Below the pieces are notes generated by a model that had not been told where the DNA came from, did not search any database, and was given only the letters and a program-made list of their open reading frames with translations. 64,000 bases of DNA from Neoarius graeffei. Its lineage: Eukaryota > Chordata > Actinopteri > Siluriformes > Ariidae. Made by a program: the position numbers and the translations under genes. Shown piece by piece: positions 46,216 through 57,801 of the stretch. Location: NCBI RefSeq assembly GCF_027579695.1, contig NC_083572.1:11814915-11878914 (forward strand), in the 5' to 3' direction. Position 1 is the first letter of the stretch. Each line of letters starts with the position of its first letter.

Positions 46216-47231
46216 ATGAAAACTAAGGAGCCTCCAAACAGGTCAGAGACAAAGTTGTGGAGAAGTACGGTATAGATCAGGGTTGGGTCATAAAAAATAT
46301 CCCAAACTTTGAATATCCCAGGGAGCACCATTTAATCCATTTTAGCAAAATGGAAAGAATATGGCACCACTACAAACCTGATGAGAAGGCCACCCACCAA
46401 AACTCACAGACCAGGCAAGGAGGGCATTAATCAGAGATGCAACAAAGACACCAACGATAACACTGAAGGAGCTGCAAAGATCCACAGCAGAGATGGGAGT
46501 ATCTGTCCATAGGCCCACTTTAAGCTGTACATGCCACAGAGCGGGGCTTTATGGAAGAGTGGCCAGGGGAAAAAAAAACATTGCTTAAAGAAAAAAATAA
46601 GAAAATCTGTTTGGAGTTTGCCCAACAGCATGTGGCAGACTCCCCAAACACATGGAAGAAGATTCTCTGGTCAGATGAGTCTAAAACTGATCTTTCTGGC
46701 CATCATGGGAAAATGCCATGTGTGGTGCAAACTCAACACCCTGAGAACACCATTCCTACAGTGAAGCATGGTGATGGCAGCATCATGCTGTCGGGATGTT
46801 TTTCCTCTGCAGGGACAGGAAAGTTGGTCAGGACTGAAGGAAAGATGGATGGCACTAAATACAGGGCAATTGTGGAGGAAAACCGGTTTGAGTCAGCCAA
46901 AGGTTTGAGACTGGGATGAAGGTTCACGTTCCAGCAGGACAATGACCCGAAACATACTGCTAAAGCTACACTGGAGTGGTTTAAAGGGAAACATGTAAAT
47001 GTCTTGGAATGGCCTAGTCAAAGCCCAGACCTCAATCCAATTGAGAATCTGTGGCATAACTTGAAGATTGCTGTACACCAACGCAACCCATCTAACTTGA
47101 AGGAGTTGGAGCAGTTTTGCCTTGAGGAACGGGCAACAATCCCAGTGGCTAGATGTGCTAAGCTTATAGAGACATACCTCAAGAGACTTGCAGCTGTAAT
47201 TGCAGTAAAAGGTGGCTCTACAAAATATTGA
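46216..47231 (+). pseudogene. Tc1 transposase (DD34E), near-complete but disabled
   Basis: Start MKTKEPP at 46216; ends STKY with the stop at 47229-47231; about 338 codons, as expected. The HTH half (46216-46550) is frameshifted. From 46551 the frame is open: KILWSDESKTDL (first Asp), VKHGDGSIMLSGCF, then a TGA at 46918-46920 where an Arg codon is expected. It continues [16 protein letters not shown] (second Asp) and [13 protein letters not shown] (Glu). All three catalytic positions are kept. Compare the minus-strand copy at 27201-28644, whose Glu is lost. Confidence 0.9.
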
Positions 47232-47502
47232 CTTTTGGGAGGGTGAATACCTGTGCACACTCCAGATTTCTTTTTTTTTTCATCTTAATTATTTTGTGTG
47301 CGTCACAATAAAACAACAAATTTCACCTTTAAAGTGTTAGGCATGTTGTGTAAATCAAGTGGTGCTAACCCTCCAAAAATCCATTTTAATTCCAGCTTGT
47401 AATGCGACAAAACAGGACAAACACCAAGGGGGATGAATACTTTTGCAAGACACTGTAGCATCAGAAAAGTAACCCAAGAATGGAGAAAACTCATATGATC
47501 AA

Positions 47503-47505
47503 TTC

Positions 47506-47582
<77 letters not shown>

Positions 47583-47583
47583 T
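47503..47583. repeat. (ATCT)n microsatellite
   Basis: About 20 tetranucleotide repeats, uninterrupted; probably polymorphic. Confidence 0.95.
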
Positions 47584-47924
47584 GTTATTGTCTAGAATAC
47601 TTGGCATTTATGCAGTACTACAGCTCTGTCCTTTGGCTCAATTTTTCTGCTATCCTTTACAAAAAAGTGTCACCCACAACCCCAAACGCACGTTTGGTTC
47701 ACATCACGCATTTGAGACAAGTAAGAGTCGAATCGCTTTCTCACTGCAGTCAAACAACACCTAGAGCTCGCTTGGAACTGGTCCAAGAGTGTCATCTTGG
47801 TTCAGCTTTCAGATCAGTTATTTTGTGCTGTGTGAAACCAAACCAAAGAGCCAACTAATCAAAAGTAGCAATCCCTCTCTGATTTGGAGTCAGCAAATAG
47901 ACTAATAGGTGTGAAAGTGCCCTT

Positions 47925-48984
47925 ACTTACCTTGTCTCACTTTCTTACTTTCTTTCAACGTTTGACTTCTGTCCATGAAATTGAGCTCACAGATTGAAAT
48001 TCAGCCTTTGGGTTTGGTTTCTAAGAAAAAGTACTATCAAAGACAAAGTTAGAGTGAACTGGAGGTGACCTTGGACACTGATTTGGTGCGCAGACGGCCT
48101 TGGGATTGGAGGGGAGGCCATTGTGAAATGCCAATTAGCCTTGGTGATGGTGCAACACTGGTCCAAGCTCCAGTCTAACCGAGTGTTCTGGATTTTAAGT
48201 GAAGGTCAAGCAAATGAAATGAGATGGGACTCTGTTGTTCTTAATGTGTGTGTGTGTGTTTTGGAGTAGAATATGAGGCCGACCAAAGAGCTTGTGTTGG
48301 CTGTTGGAAACAGTTTGTGAGGAGAGGATCTGCCCGGTTTTGTGTGAATTGTACAGTGGTTGCTCCAACCTCGCGTTTAACATCAGCCTCATAGCAGGAC
48401 ACAACACATGAATGTCAACTGTATTGATTCATAGATTTTTTGTTGTTTGTGTGTGTGTATGTGTGTGCTCAGAATGTGTGGTTTGTGCATTAGTCTGAAT
48501 AGTTGTCAGGGTCACGCCGTGTCTATGTGTGCCTGTCTAGACAGTAGTAGGTGTGAATATGTATGCTTATGTGCATGTGTGTGTTTGTGTGTAACAAAAA
48601 TCTATAAGTTATTGGCTTTACTGTGTACGTGAATTTTAATCTGTGTATGGAGTGGTTTTCATTTTCATGACATGATAATCAGCTAGTTGATCACAGTGTA
48701 TTGATAACAGTGATTAATGATTATCTATAGCCATCAAATTCAAAAACATTATAGCAGGGGGGAAAATAACCCATTCATATTAGGGACGACTGTACATGAT
48801 GTGGTGTGGTTTGCCATCACTTGCTAGCTTTCCAGCTCATTTACAAATAAAACGAGACTTTTTGAACAAAATGATCAAAAAGCAAGGAGAGTAACATAGC
48901 AAAACAACAAGGTACACAGTCTGTCTTTTACGTTTCATTTTTCTGGCTGTGAGAACTATTTAAATATAACCATGGGAATGATGT
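47925..48984. other. No gene recognised (intron)
   Basis: GT-rich stretches at 48245-48260, 48447-48470 and 48560-48590. No coding or transposon boundary seen. Confidence 0.5.
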
Positions 48985-49275
48985 GTGACCGGCTAGTGGC
49001 CTAGTGGTACTGTGTCCACCTCTCAATCGGGAGATCGTGAGTTCTATTCACGGTCGGGTCATACCAAAGACCATCATAAAAATGGTACCTACTACCATCT
49101 GGCAAGGCATGCTGCAATACAGATGTGAGTGGGGAGTCAAACTCTCGTGGTTACCAGAGGACTAGCCCCCCTCTGTAACCCTAGCTATGTAATAGGCGAG
49201 AGGCCGAGGGCTGTGAAACGGAGATCGGCGCCGCCCCTGATGCGCCACTTGGCGTGGAAAAGGGAAGGACGAGGA
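48985..49275 (+). mobile_element. tRNA-derived SINE family B, copy 3, exact 14-bp TSD
   Basis: Head GGCTAGTGGCCTAGTGGTAC (A-box-like), B-box relative GTGAGTTCTATTC, and a body matching 6396-6740 (ATACCAAAGACCATCATAAA, GGAGATCGGCGCCGC). Flanked by catgggaatgatgt (48971-48984, 49276-49289). The cleanest copy of this family in the window. Confidence 0.82.
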
Positions 49276-49451
49276 CATGGGAATGATGTACTCTACAGTT
49301 CATCATGTTATCTTAGCTGTTTTAGCTAGCTAAATGTAACAATTAGAATGACTTATAAATCTTTGGTTTCTTCATATTCTTTCAACTACCTCTGCTAGTG
49401 AGCGAAACTTAGCATTGGGAATGACTTACAAATCTTTTGTTTAACACCTTA

Positions 49452-49764
49452 AGCCGAGGTCACAACCAGACGTACGATTTTTTGGCCGTGCGATTTTTGG
49501 CGTTTCCCAAATCGCTGCGTTTCTTTTGTTCGTGGAGAAAGACGCACGTTGGCTGTAAGTTTGTCTTGCAACCTGAAAAAAACGTAAGCGCTCGTAGAGT
49601 TTATTTGATATGACAAAGAACCTCTGCGGCCAGTCTATGGCTCGAAAATCAGCACGTCACACGCGCGCCCTCCGTGCGTTTCACGCGCGCCCTCCGTGCG
49701 TTTCTTGCGTTTTTTGCATGTAGACCGGCCGTAGGAGCATGTACAGCCGGTTGTGACCGAGGCA
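49452..49764. mobile_element. Harbinger-like MITE, 313 bp, TTA TSD
   Basis: Ends AGCCGAGGTCACAACC and GGTTGTGACCGAGGCA are inverted repeats (outer ~20 bp, few mismatches). TTA flanks both (49449-49451, 49765-49767). It contains a direct duplication of GCGCGCCCTCCGTGCGTTTC at about 49667-49711. Confidence 0.75.
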
Positions 49765-50458
49765 TTAGCTGTGTTAGCTACCTAAATGTAATAGAGGGAA
49801 TCTTAGAGACAGATTTTTTTCTTCAAATAATCTTATCTGCGTTAGCTAGCTAAACTTATCTTTGGGAAAGCCTTCCATTTTTTTTCAGTCCATGTCATCT
49901 TAGCTGTATTAGCTAGCTAACCATGAGAATTATTCAGCGAAGTAAACACAATAAGAATGACTTGACATTATTTTAGATCTTCATATCATTTTAGCGGTGT
50001 TAGCTGGAGCTAAATGTGACCATGAAGGTTACTTACAAATCTTTTGTTTCTTCTTCTCACCTTAGCTGTGTAAGCTAACTACATGTCATGACAAGAATCA
50101 CTTTAAAAAGCTTTTGTTTCTTCACGTTATCTAAGCTAGCATGTTATCGAAGCGAGCTAAATTGAGTATTGTGAATGGCTTCCAAATATTTAGGCTTTTT
50201 TTTTTTATCTTCATGTCACTTAGCTGTGTTAGCTAGCTAAATGTAACCATGAGAATTATTCAGATAACTAAACACAATGAGAATGACTTGAAATTACTTT
50301 GTATCTTCACATCATTTTAGCGGTGTTAGCTGGAGCTAAATGTTACCATGAACGTTACTTACAAATCTTTTGTTTCTTCTTATCACCTTAAATGTGTAAG
50401 ATAACTACAGGTCATGACAAGAATAACTTTAAAAAGCTTTTGTTTCTTCATGTTATCT

Positions 50459-50790
50459 ATCCATCCATCCATTTTCTGTAGCCGCTTATCCTGTCCTACA
50501 GGGTCGCAGGCAAGCTGGAGCCTATCCCAGTTGACTATGGGCGAGAGGCGGGGTACATCCTGGACAAGTCACCACAGGGCTGACATATAGACACAGACAA
50601 CCATTCACACCTACAGTAAATGTAGAGCCGCCAATTAGCCTAACCTGCATGCCTTTGGACGAAACCAGAGCACCTGGAAGAAACCCACGCGAACACGGGG
50701 AGAACACGCAAACTCCACACTGCTGGGCTCGAACCCAGGACCTTCTTGCTGTGAGGCGACAGTGCTAACCACTACACCACTGTGCCGCCC
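50459..50790 (-). mobile_element. V-SINE, (CCAT)n-tail subfamily
   Basis: Minus-strand copy with ATCCATCCATCC tail on the left and GTGCCGCCC head on the right. Flanked by tcatgttatcta and tcatattatcta (one mismatch), both array sequence. Confidence 0.85.
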
Positions 50791-50814
50791 CTCATATTAT
50801 CTAAGCGAGCTAGT

Positions 50815-51155
50815 GTCGACTCACAGCAAGAAGGTTCTGCATTCGAGCCCAGTGGCCGGCGAGAGCCTTTCTGTGTGGAGTTTGCATGTTCTCCCCGTGT
50901 CTGCGTGGGTTTCCTCCGGGTGCTTCGGTTTCCCCCACAGTCCAAAGACATGCAGTTAGGTTGACGTGGGGCGGCCTTGGGCTGAAGTGCCCTTGAAGAA
51001 GGTACCGAACCCCTGACTGCTCCCCGGGAGCTGTAGTGTGGCTGCCCACTGCTCTGGGTGTGTGCGTGTGTTCACTGCTTCAGATGGGTTAAATGCAAAG
51101 GATGAATTTCACCGTGCTTGAAGTGTGCATGTGACAAATAAAGGTTCTTCTTCTA
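50815..51155 (+). mobile_element. V-SINE of mermaid type with different 3' body
   Basis: The head is truncated (starts TCGACTCACAGCAAGAAGG) and the central domain is shared with the other V-SINEs. The 3' part differs: CCCTGACTGCTCCCCGGG, then AGATGGGTTAAATGCAAAGG and a TTCTTC tail. This is the 3' end I associate with mermaid SINEs, a distinct subfamily. Confidence 0.8.
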
Positions 51156-51300
51156 TTGTGAGTGACTTCCAAATATTTAGGTTATTTTTAACTTTTTGTC
51201 ATCTTAGCTGTGTTAGCTTGCTAAATGCAACAAGAATGACTGACTTAAAATCTTTTCTTCTTTGTAGCTTTTTTTAGTCACCTAAACTTAGCCATGACAT

Positions 51301-51588
51301 CAGGCAATCTAGTCTATTAGGACAGGATGGTAAATGTACATATTTGTGAATTTCTTCAATTAGAGTAACAATTCTCTTCAGTATATTTTCCTAACTTTCA
51401 TGAAACTCTCATCCTCTAGTTTTAAACTATCGCTTCTGAATTTTTTCCTCAAATGAACTGATTCTCAGATAAATAAATGATGCATCTTTATAGCTATACT
51501 GACATAAGGAGTGTATTTTGAAGTATCCATGCTAACCACAGGTGTTGAATTTCATGGTGTAAACTGTACACTGATTTGCAGACTTAAT

Positions 51589-51592
<4 letters not shown>
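51301..51592. other. No gene recognised
   Basis: AT-rich intron DNA between the tandem array and the TA microsatellite. Confidence 0.5.
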
Positions 51593-51646
<54 letters not shown>

Positions 51647-52168
51647 TACCGTTCAAAAGTTTGGGGTCACCCAGACAATTTTGTGTTTTCCATGAAAAGT
51701 CACACTTTTATTTCCCACCATAAGTTGTAAAATGAATAGAAAATATAGTCGAGACATTTTTCTGGCCATTTTGAGCATTTAATCGACCCCACAAATGTGA
51801 TGCTCCAGAAACTCAATCTGCTCAAAGGAAGGTCAGTTTTATAGCTTCTCTAAAGAGCTCAACTGTTTTCAGCTGTGCTAACATGATTGTACAAGGGTTT
51901 TCTAATCATCCATTAGCCTTCTGAGGCAATGAGCAAACACATTGTACCATTAGAACACTGGAGTGAGAGTTGCTGGAAATGGGCCTCTATACACCTATGG
52001 AGATATTGCACTAAAAACCACACATTTGCAGCTAGAATAGTCATTTACCACATTAGCAATGTATAGAGTGGATTTCTGATTAGTTTAAAGTGATCTTCAT
52101 TGAAAAGAACAGTGCTTTTCTTTCAAAAATAAGGACATTTCAAAGTGACCCCAAACTTTTGAACGGTA

Positions 52169-52239
<71 letters not shown>
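51593..52239. repeat. (TA)n microsatellite split by a MITE
   Basis: TA tracts at about 51593-51645 and 52178-52239 flank the element below; probably one tract before insertion. Confidence 0.85.
51646..52169. mobile_element. Tc1-type MITE F inside (TA)n
   Basis: 524 bp with exact inverted ends CTACCGTTCAAAAGTTTGGG / CCCAAACTTTTGAACGGTAG. TA precedes it at 51644-51645; the right TA has decayed to TG. Tc1 elements target TA, so a TA microsatellite is an ideal landing site. No ORF. Confidence 0.88.
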
Positions 52240-52243
<4 letters not shown>

Positions 52244-54183
52244 GCAGCTCTCTGCTTCTATTGTTGATAAAGTTTATGCCAGAGTGTATGCTGTTAACTT
52301 AATTATATTTGTATTTTTTCACAGCGCCTGACATTTTCCAGGTTGGTTTGAGAGTGTATTCCCATTCACTCTCAGCCATTGTATCTGGCTGTGTTGACTA
52401 AAGGATGTCTATGACACAAAACGTCCGTGCTGAACTAATGACATGTATGAAGATATTCTTTAATTCTTTTGCAGTGGTTGTGTCCTTGCTGAGGAAAGCT
52501 TTGTTTAACGGTCTTTGAGAACATAGCACTTAAGCACTTTTCTTTCTGTTTTACATGCTGTCAGATCCCCACTCTTGTACCAACGCCTTCCATGGAGCAA
52601 ACAAAAGCGCACAAAGACAATCTATTATTTACTGGCTGCTGGCTGTCTGCAAATGCACTTTAAGAGTTCAGGGATCCAACAGCAACAGCAAAAAAAATAA
52701 ATAAATTAGCCATGCTAAAGCACACAGATGGTACAACTTCATTTGCTCTCCTCCGTTTTGTCCCTTGTCTCTCTGTCTTTGCCTGAGGCGTCCTTCCATC
52801 ATGCCCTGCTCTGCCCTGACAGCTACAGGGAAGTCTGCGGCTGTGGCATTGATGGAGATGAATGGAGGTGATTAGCGTCCTGCTGGTGTGCACCTGGCCA
52901 GGGCACGGAGCTCACCCTCTCTCTACAGAGAGAGGGCATTATGGGGGCAGCAGCCAGACGGAGAAGGCCTGTTGAAAGAGATAGCATTCATGGTGGAGGT
53001 GAACTTGATGAATGAAAAGGGACTAGTGGTGCAGCTAAAAGAGAGAGAGAGTGAAGTTCTGTCTGCTGGATGGTTAACTCCAGGAGTAGTAGTGTTGAGA
53101 ATGGTGTAGGAAGACTGGTCTCATGGTGGATGTGATGGGATTAGATGGGACTACAAACGTGGATATGGTGGAGGAAACAAAGCATAATGAAAATGTATCT
53201 GGTGGGTGAAATGGATCCTAAGCTAGAGGAGATGTTCCTGCTGCTTCAGGTGGTCACAAGCGGCAGTAGAACAGGCTGTTGCTGCTACAAGATCTGATGT
53301 TGAAGATGTGCCTAAAATAGTAGTAATGGTGGACCTGGTGGAAGTAGGAATGGAACCGGAGAATGCGGTAGACATAGGTGGTCAAAGAATAGTAGGGCTT
53401 AAAAATAGTTATGGTACACCAGAGTTTCACAATATAGGTGGGACGCTTTAGTGGTGCACTTGGTGCAGGAGATGGGAATCATAGTGGATAGATTGCCTTC
53501 ATTTAAGAATTGTGTTTGGTGGTTAAGGTGGGCCTCGAGGAATAGTAGGTCATGGTGGTTCAGCTGGTTGACCACATAGTGGAGATGGGTCTGGTGGATG
53601 TGATGTGACTGAGCATCGGGCAGCAAGAGACCTGGTGGACCTACTGGAATACTAGAGTCTGGATGAGTACAGTCCAGGTACAGACATTGTGGTACAAATT
53701 GGGCATCGCAGTGGCTTTTGGCATGGTGGAAAAACTAGGACCCAAAGATAAGTTTGGCATAGCTGGCATCTTGATGAAGCTGGGTATGTTGAGCAAACTG
53801 GGCCCCAAGGAGTAGTTGTGTTGTAGCTGGCATCATGGTGGAGTTGGGCATGGTGGGCAAATTGGGTCTGAGAGAGTCGTAATGTTGCAGTCCCACAGCT
53901 GGTGCCACCATTTGGCTCGATCAATCATAGCAGATGTAGGAGCTGGTCAGGCATGTTTTTAGCAGTGATAAAGTGTACAGATGGGCTGTTACTTTCAGCT
54001 GTTTATAGCTTGGGAACAAGAATGTAGTAAATTCAGGCTACCAATACAATGCATTTCACAGTGTCACTGAATCGGAGCATCTCTGTCATGAGGTTAGAAC
54101 ACAATCCCAGATGCGACTGTGATCCTGCCATCAGATGAAAAAGTTTTGTTTGTACACCAGACCATCAGTCTTGTATCTAAAAA
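52240..54183. other. No gene; TGG-rich low-complexity stretch
   Basis: About 1.9 kb of intron. Between about 52990 and 53900 the + strand is unusually rich in GGTGG/TGGTGGA words (for example GAGATGGGTCTGGTGGATGT), as in a decayed minisatellite with no fixed period. ORFs on both strands are compositional. Confidence 0.5.
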
Positions 54184-54883
54184 CAAGGATTCTCAACCTT
54201 TTTTAGCCACAGACCTCATATTAAGGTCAGATTTCTTGCTTCCCAAGCCCCCTATTTTTAGTACTCCTGATGCATCAAAGAGGGAAAGAGCACATGGGTT
54301 CTATTTTTGCATATTTAACAATGCATTTATGAATCACTGTGTATAAGAACCCACAATATTAGGCACTTTGCACTCACCATGTCTAATGAGAGGGCTGGAC
54401 TTGTGTGTCATACTGCAGCTTATCAAAATCTGGACGATGAAGTTGAAACCTTGCATCTTGGCTGCTTCATCTCACCAGCAGATCAGTACTCTGATTTGCC
54501 TCCAAGGGAAAGTCATGCCAACAGTTAAGTTCACTGGCTTAGTCAAGCAAAAACTAATACACCAGGCATGTACATACCATGTGTCAACTACACAGGATGT
54601 AGAGTATTCATTTCTGTGCACTGGTTTAATAAGAGGAAACTATATGTAAAGACGAGCAGATTATTATAAATATGCATCATCATTGGATATGATCGCATAA
54701 GGTTCATTAAACCAAAGATATTGAGATAAAAATATATAATATTCGGCCTAAATAAATATAAATATAGAGCAGGTGCTATCTGGATTATAGACACAGCAAA
54801 ATAAAGCATAAACATTGTGATCTGTAGCATTTCTAACATTAGATTCCACAGAGGGTGATAAAGACAAGGTTGAGAACCAGTGC
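54184..54883. mobile_element. Possible hAT-type MITE
   Basis: ATTCTCAACCTTTTTTAGCC on the left and the inverse (GGTTCTCAACCTTGTCTTTA) on the right resemble the CAGTGGTTCTCAACC ends of Charlie-like hAT elements. The left terminus is diverged and no target duplication was seen. Confidence 0.45.
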
Positions 54884-55014
54884 CCAATAGTTAGTGTGTA
54901 CAGTGAGAGCACAGTGTGTACAGAAATTTGAGAAAAGCACTTTATCCAGGACATCCAGCTAAAGATTGGTGTGGATGAATGGTCTAGGTACTAGCCCAGA
55001 CATTAAATACTGCA

Positions 55015-55174
55015 AATATATATGTTATTTACCAGCTTAAGGTCGGTCCATATCGTGAAATACCGTGACCGAGGTCTTGAAAGTACTGGCTGAGGCCCTC
55101 TGGGCCAAGGTCAGTATTCAAGGCCAAGGTCACGATATTTCACCATACGGACCGACCTTAAGCTGGTAAATAAT
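55015..55174. repeat. Long imperfect palindrome (~160 bp)
   Basis: The left arm ATTTACCAGCTTAAGGTCGG and the right arm CCGACCTTAAGCTGGTAAAT are exact complements. Pairing continues inward (GGTCCATATCGTGAAATA with TATTTCACCATACGGACC) and again near the centre. Probably the end or core of a fold-back MITE; the related words GGTCCGTAAC recur at 55690-55730. Confidence 0.7.
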
Positions 55175-56189
55175 ATATTTATTTTTTCTTTACCAAATTC
55201 TAACAGAAAACGAGAGCGCCCGAAAGGGAAAACCGAGCCGAGGCGAGCCACCATTTTGAATCCTCATTCACGGCTGTAATGCAAATGGCTTCCTCCTCGG
55301 TATACAAGTGCACTTCCATGGCAGGAAAAAAACTACATTTTGCTGCCTATGTAGTCCCCTATTTATACAAATAGAAGTCATTCAGGATTCAGCCATGTTT
55401 TTGCTCGGCGTTAGCAACAGTTACAGGTTTTTAGCTTTCTCCTGAAATGTTTTCTTTAATTTCTTCTTCCTCAGGGTAGTAAAACTCGCTTTCGCTGTGA
55501 ACACTGTCGTTATCGCTATCCATGATGTAAAATTAATGCTATTATGCTGAGAAATGCTGGCAAAAATTTATAAGATTTTTGATAACAATCTTATAAATAA
55601 ATCTTATAAAAAAGATAAATGTTGACAAAAATTGCTACTATGTTTACTGTTGTTGTGAACGAGCGAGTCGCCAGAGGTCTGTAACCAGGGTCCGTAACCG
55701 GGGTCCGTAACTGGGGTCCGTATCATAGGATACAGACACGCTCGCCAGCTAATCAGAACGCAGGATTTGATGGAAACCGGACCGCGAAAAAAATAAAATA
55801 CAGTATTTACTAGATGATTATTTATTATAAAGTTTTGGTATGTCAGAGTGAGATTGGAGATTGTGTGTATGTTAAGCGTCTTTAGTGTGCCAAATATCTC
55901 CATCTGTATTAAAACTTATGTCCTATGCCAAAATATGTCCCTTGAAACACTGGATAATACTGGGGACATACTGAATCAATGCAACAAGAAAATACTGGAA
56001 TCAGAGGTAGAAATGTCAGTAGTGTCAGCACTGTCTGGTGAATTCTGCTCGGACAGATCCTCAACCGTAGCTACATCACTTGAGATCATAATTTATTTCA
56101 AGTAGAGAATTGTGTGGTACTGTTTTTGTTTTTTTTAATCCAGCTTGCACAATTATTTTTGTTGATACCTACCAATAATCTTTAAATAA
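55175..56189. other. No gene recognised
   Basis: Three near-copies of the 18-bp unit GGGTCCGTAACxGGGGTC lie at 55686-55730. No coding support. Confidence 0.5.
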
Positions 56190-56308
56190 TATTGGCTGGC
56201 TTTGAGTGGTGTATCAGATATATTCCATTCAGCCAGCATGATATTGAACGAGTCGAAGATGAGTACCTGAATGGAATATATCTGATATACCACAAAAAAG
56301 CCAGCCAA

Positions 56309-56318
<10 letters not shown>
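56190..56318. repeat. Palindromic MITE-like unit followed by (ATT)n
   Basis: Arms of about 50 bp (AATATTGGCTGGCTTTGAGT ... AAAAAAGCCAGCCAATATTA, and GTATCAGATATATTCCATTC with its inverse) flank a spacer of about 25-30 bp. An (ATT)n microsatellite follows at 56309-56341. Confidence 0.7.
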
Positions 56319-56342
<24 letters not shown>

Positions 56343-57577
56343 CATATGCATTCGATGGAACAATTATAGATTTTACAAAAAGTTAAGAACGGGGGGTAAC
56401 TTACCAATACTGAATGCTGATTCTGAGCAAATGTAATTCAATGTTCTGTCAATCCAATGTACTGTACAAAGTCAAAGTTCTAACAATAAAAATGGTACAA
56501 GTCCAAAAAGCCTGAACAACAACCCAGCTTACATACAAGCTATATACAGGTTAACAGTTCAAGTTCAAAATTACTTTTGGTCGTAGCTAATTATTATTAG
56601 GGCTGGGTATCACAGTCAATTTCCTAGATCGATTCAATTTCGATTCTTAGGGTTTTAAATTGATTAATCACGATTCGATTTGATTCAATCTGAATCAATT
56701 CAATCTGCTCTTAACAGTGTTGGGCAAGTTACTTCAAAACTGTTTTGCGTTATTTATTACTTGTTACTGTCATTTTAAAGTGATTCATTACATTACAATA
56801 TTACTGTATTTAAAATGTAAGGCATTACACTACTATTGCATTACTTTTAAGTTACTCTCACCAAAATAACTGGAAGTATGGATATGGCAATCTAAATGTA
56901 GCTCAAGACACTCAATTAGCTCATTACACATCCAGTGGAAGGTGATGTGGTATCTGACTGAGCTAGGCTTATGGTTAAAAACACTAGAATATAATAGCCA
57001 CAGTGACGGCTCATGGCACAATACAAGGAACAATCATCGCAAGAACAGACAAAAGGTGAAAGTCTGGCAAATTGTGATAGAAATACTGTAACTTTAGGCC
57101 TATTCATATTAACATTAATTGAACTGTATTGTATTGTAATGTCTAAAGATATGACAGGATACAAAATTAGCATTTCTATGCCTTTATTGTTTTCAAGTTT
57201 ACAGCATTAAGCATAGTTTATGTAGGGTGACCAGACGTCCCGGTTTTACCGGGACAGTCCCGATTTGGGGTTGTGTGTCCCGAGTCCCGACAAAAGTCTG
57301 TTGGGACACGGATATGTCCCGGTTTTCGCCACTCGCGACGTTTGCGACTGAGCAGCATGGGAATCATTAGCGGAGAAATGTCTGCATTTACTATTTTGAT
57401 GAATTGACAGGAATCGCAAACTTTCCTGGTTACTGCCCCCTGGCCCTGTGGCATGGGTGTTTATTTAGCCACATTATTCCAGACAACAGAACGGGTTGCC
57501 ATGCAACAATAAAATAAACATTAACTGGCGCGAATGTTCTTTGTCTAGCAGCTAGCAGCAGTAATGCCGCAGCAATT

Positions 57578-57676
57578 ATGCCGAAAAGAAAATGTACCTT
57601 TTCCAAAGATTTACAGGGCACCTACCCCTTCCTCCGAGAGGTGCAGAACAATGCGCACGAAGCCGACTGCACACAC
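57578..57676 (+). pseudogene. hAT transposase exon 1 fragment
   Basis: MPKRKCTFSKDLQGTYPFLR then DCTHC followed by a donor-like ACT/GTAAGTG at about 57677. MPKRKCxFxxxLQxxYPFL...CxxC is the N-terminus of a group of fish BED-like hAT proteins. No later exon remains. Confidence 0.55.
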
Positions 57677-57801
57677 TGTAAGTGTTTTGTTCTTGTACTG
57701 AGTTGGGTAGCCTATGCTGCAAATGCTGTGCGCTCCTGTGGGGGCTTTCCTCGGGCTGTCGCCCCTCTCCTCCTTTACTGCTGTTTTGTTTGAGTGTATA
57801 T

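Larger units (their letters stand above)
44109..47455 (+). mobile_element. Tc1 element (family 2), split by a hAT
   Basis: TA-flanked (44107-44108, 47456-47457), with ends CAGTGTTTTGCAAAACTATT and (inverse) CAGTGTCTTGCAAAAGTATT. Same family as 26976-29042. Without the hAT insert (44229-45912) and its duplicated 8 bp it is about 1655 bp. Confidence 0.9.
43898..47924. mobile_element. MITE E (hAT-type ends) enclosing a Tc1
   Basis: The left end AGAGTGCTTTCACACCTATT and the inverse of the right end (AAGGGCACTTTCACACCTAT) form an inverted repeat. Between them sit short non-coding flanks, the Tc1 at 44109-47455 and an (ATCT)n tract. No clear target duplication was seen. Confidence 0.5.
49312..51300 (+). 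repeat. Decayed tandem array, about 75-80 bp units with 326-bp higher-order period
   Basis: The basic motif GTTAGCTAGCTAAATGTAA...ATCTTTTGTTTCTTCAT recurs about every 75-80 bp. A larger unit starting CCATGAGAATTATTCAG repeats at 49921 and 50247, and a third, interrupted copy can be traced through 50791-50815 and 51156-51300. The array is broken by a 313-bp MITE (49452-49764) and two V-SINEs (50459-50790, 50815-51155). Confidence 0.75.

Noticed and set aside
53399..53924. His/Thr-rich minus ORFs
   Set aside because: Compositional products of the TGG-rich strand; no domain.
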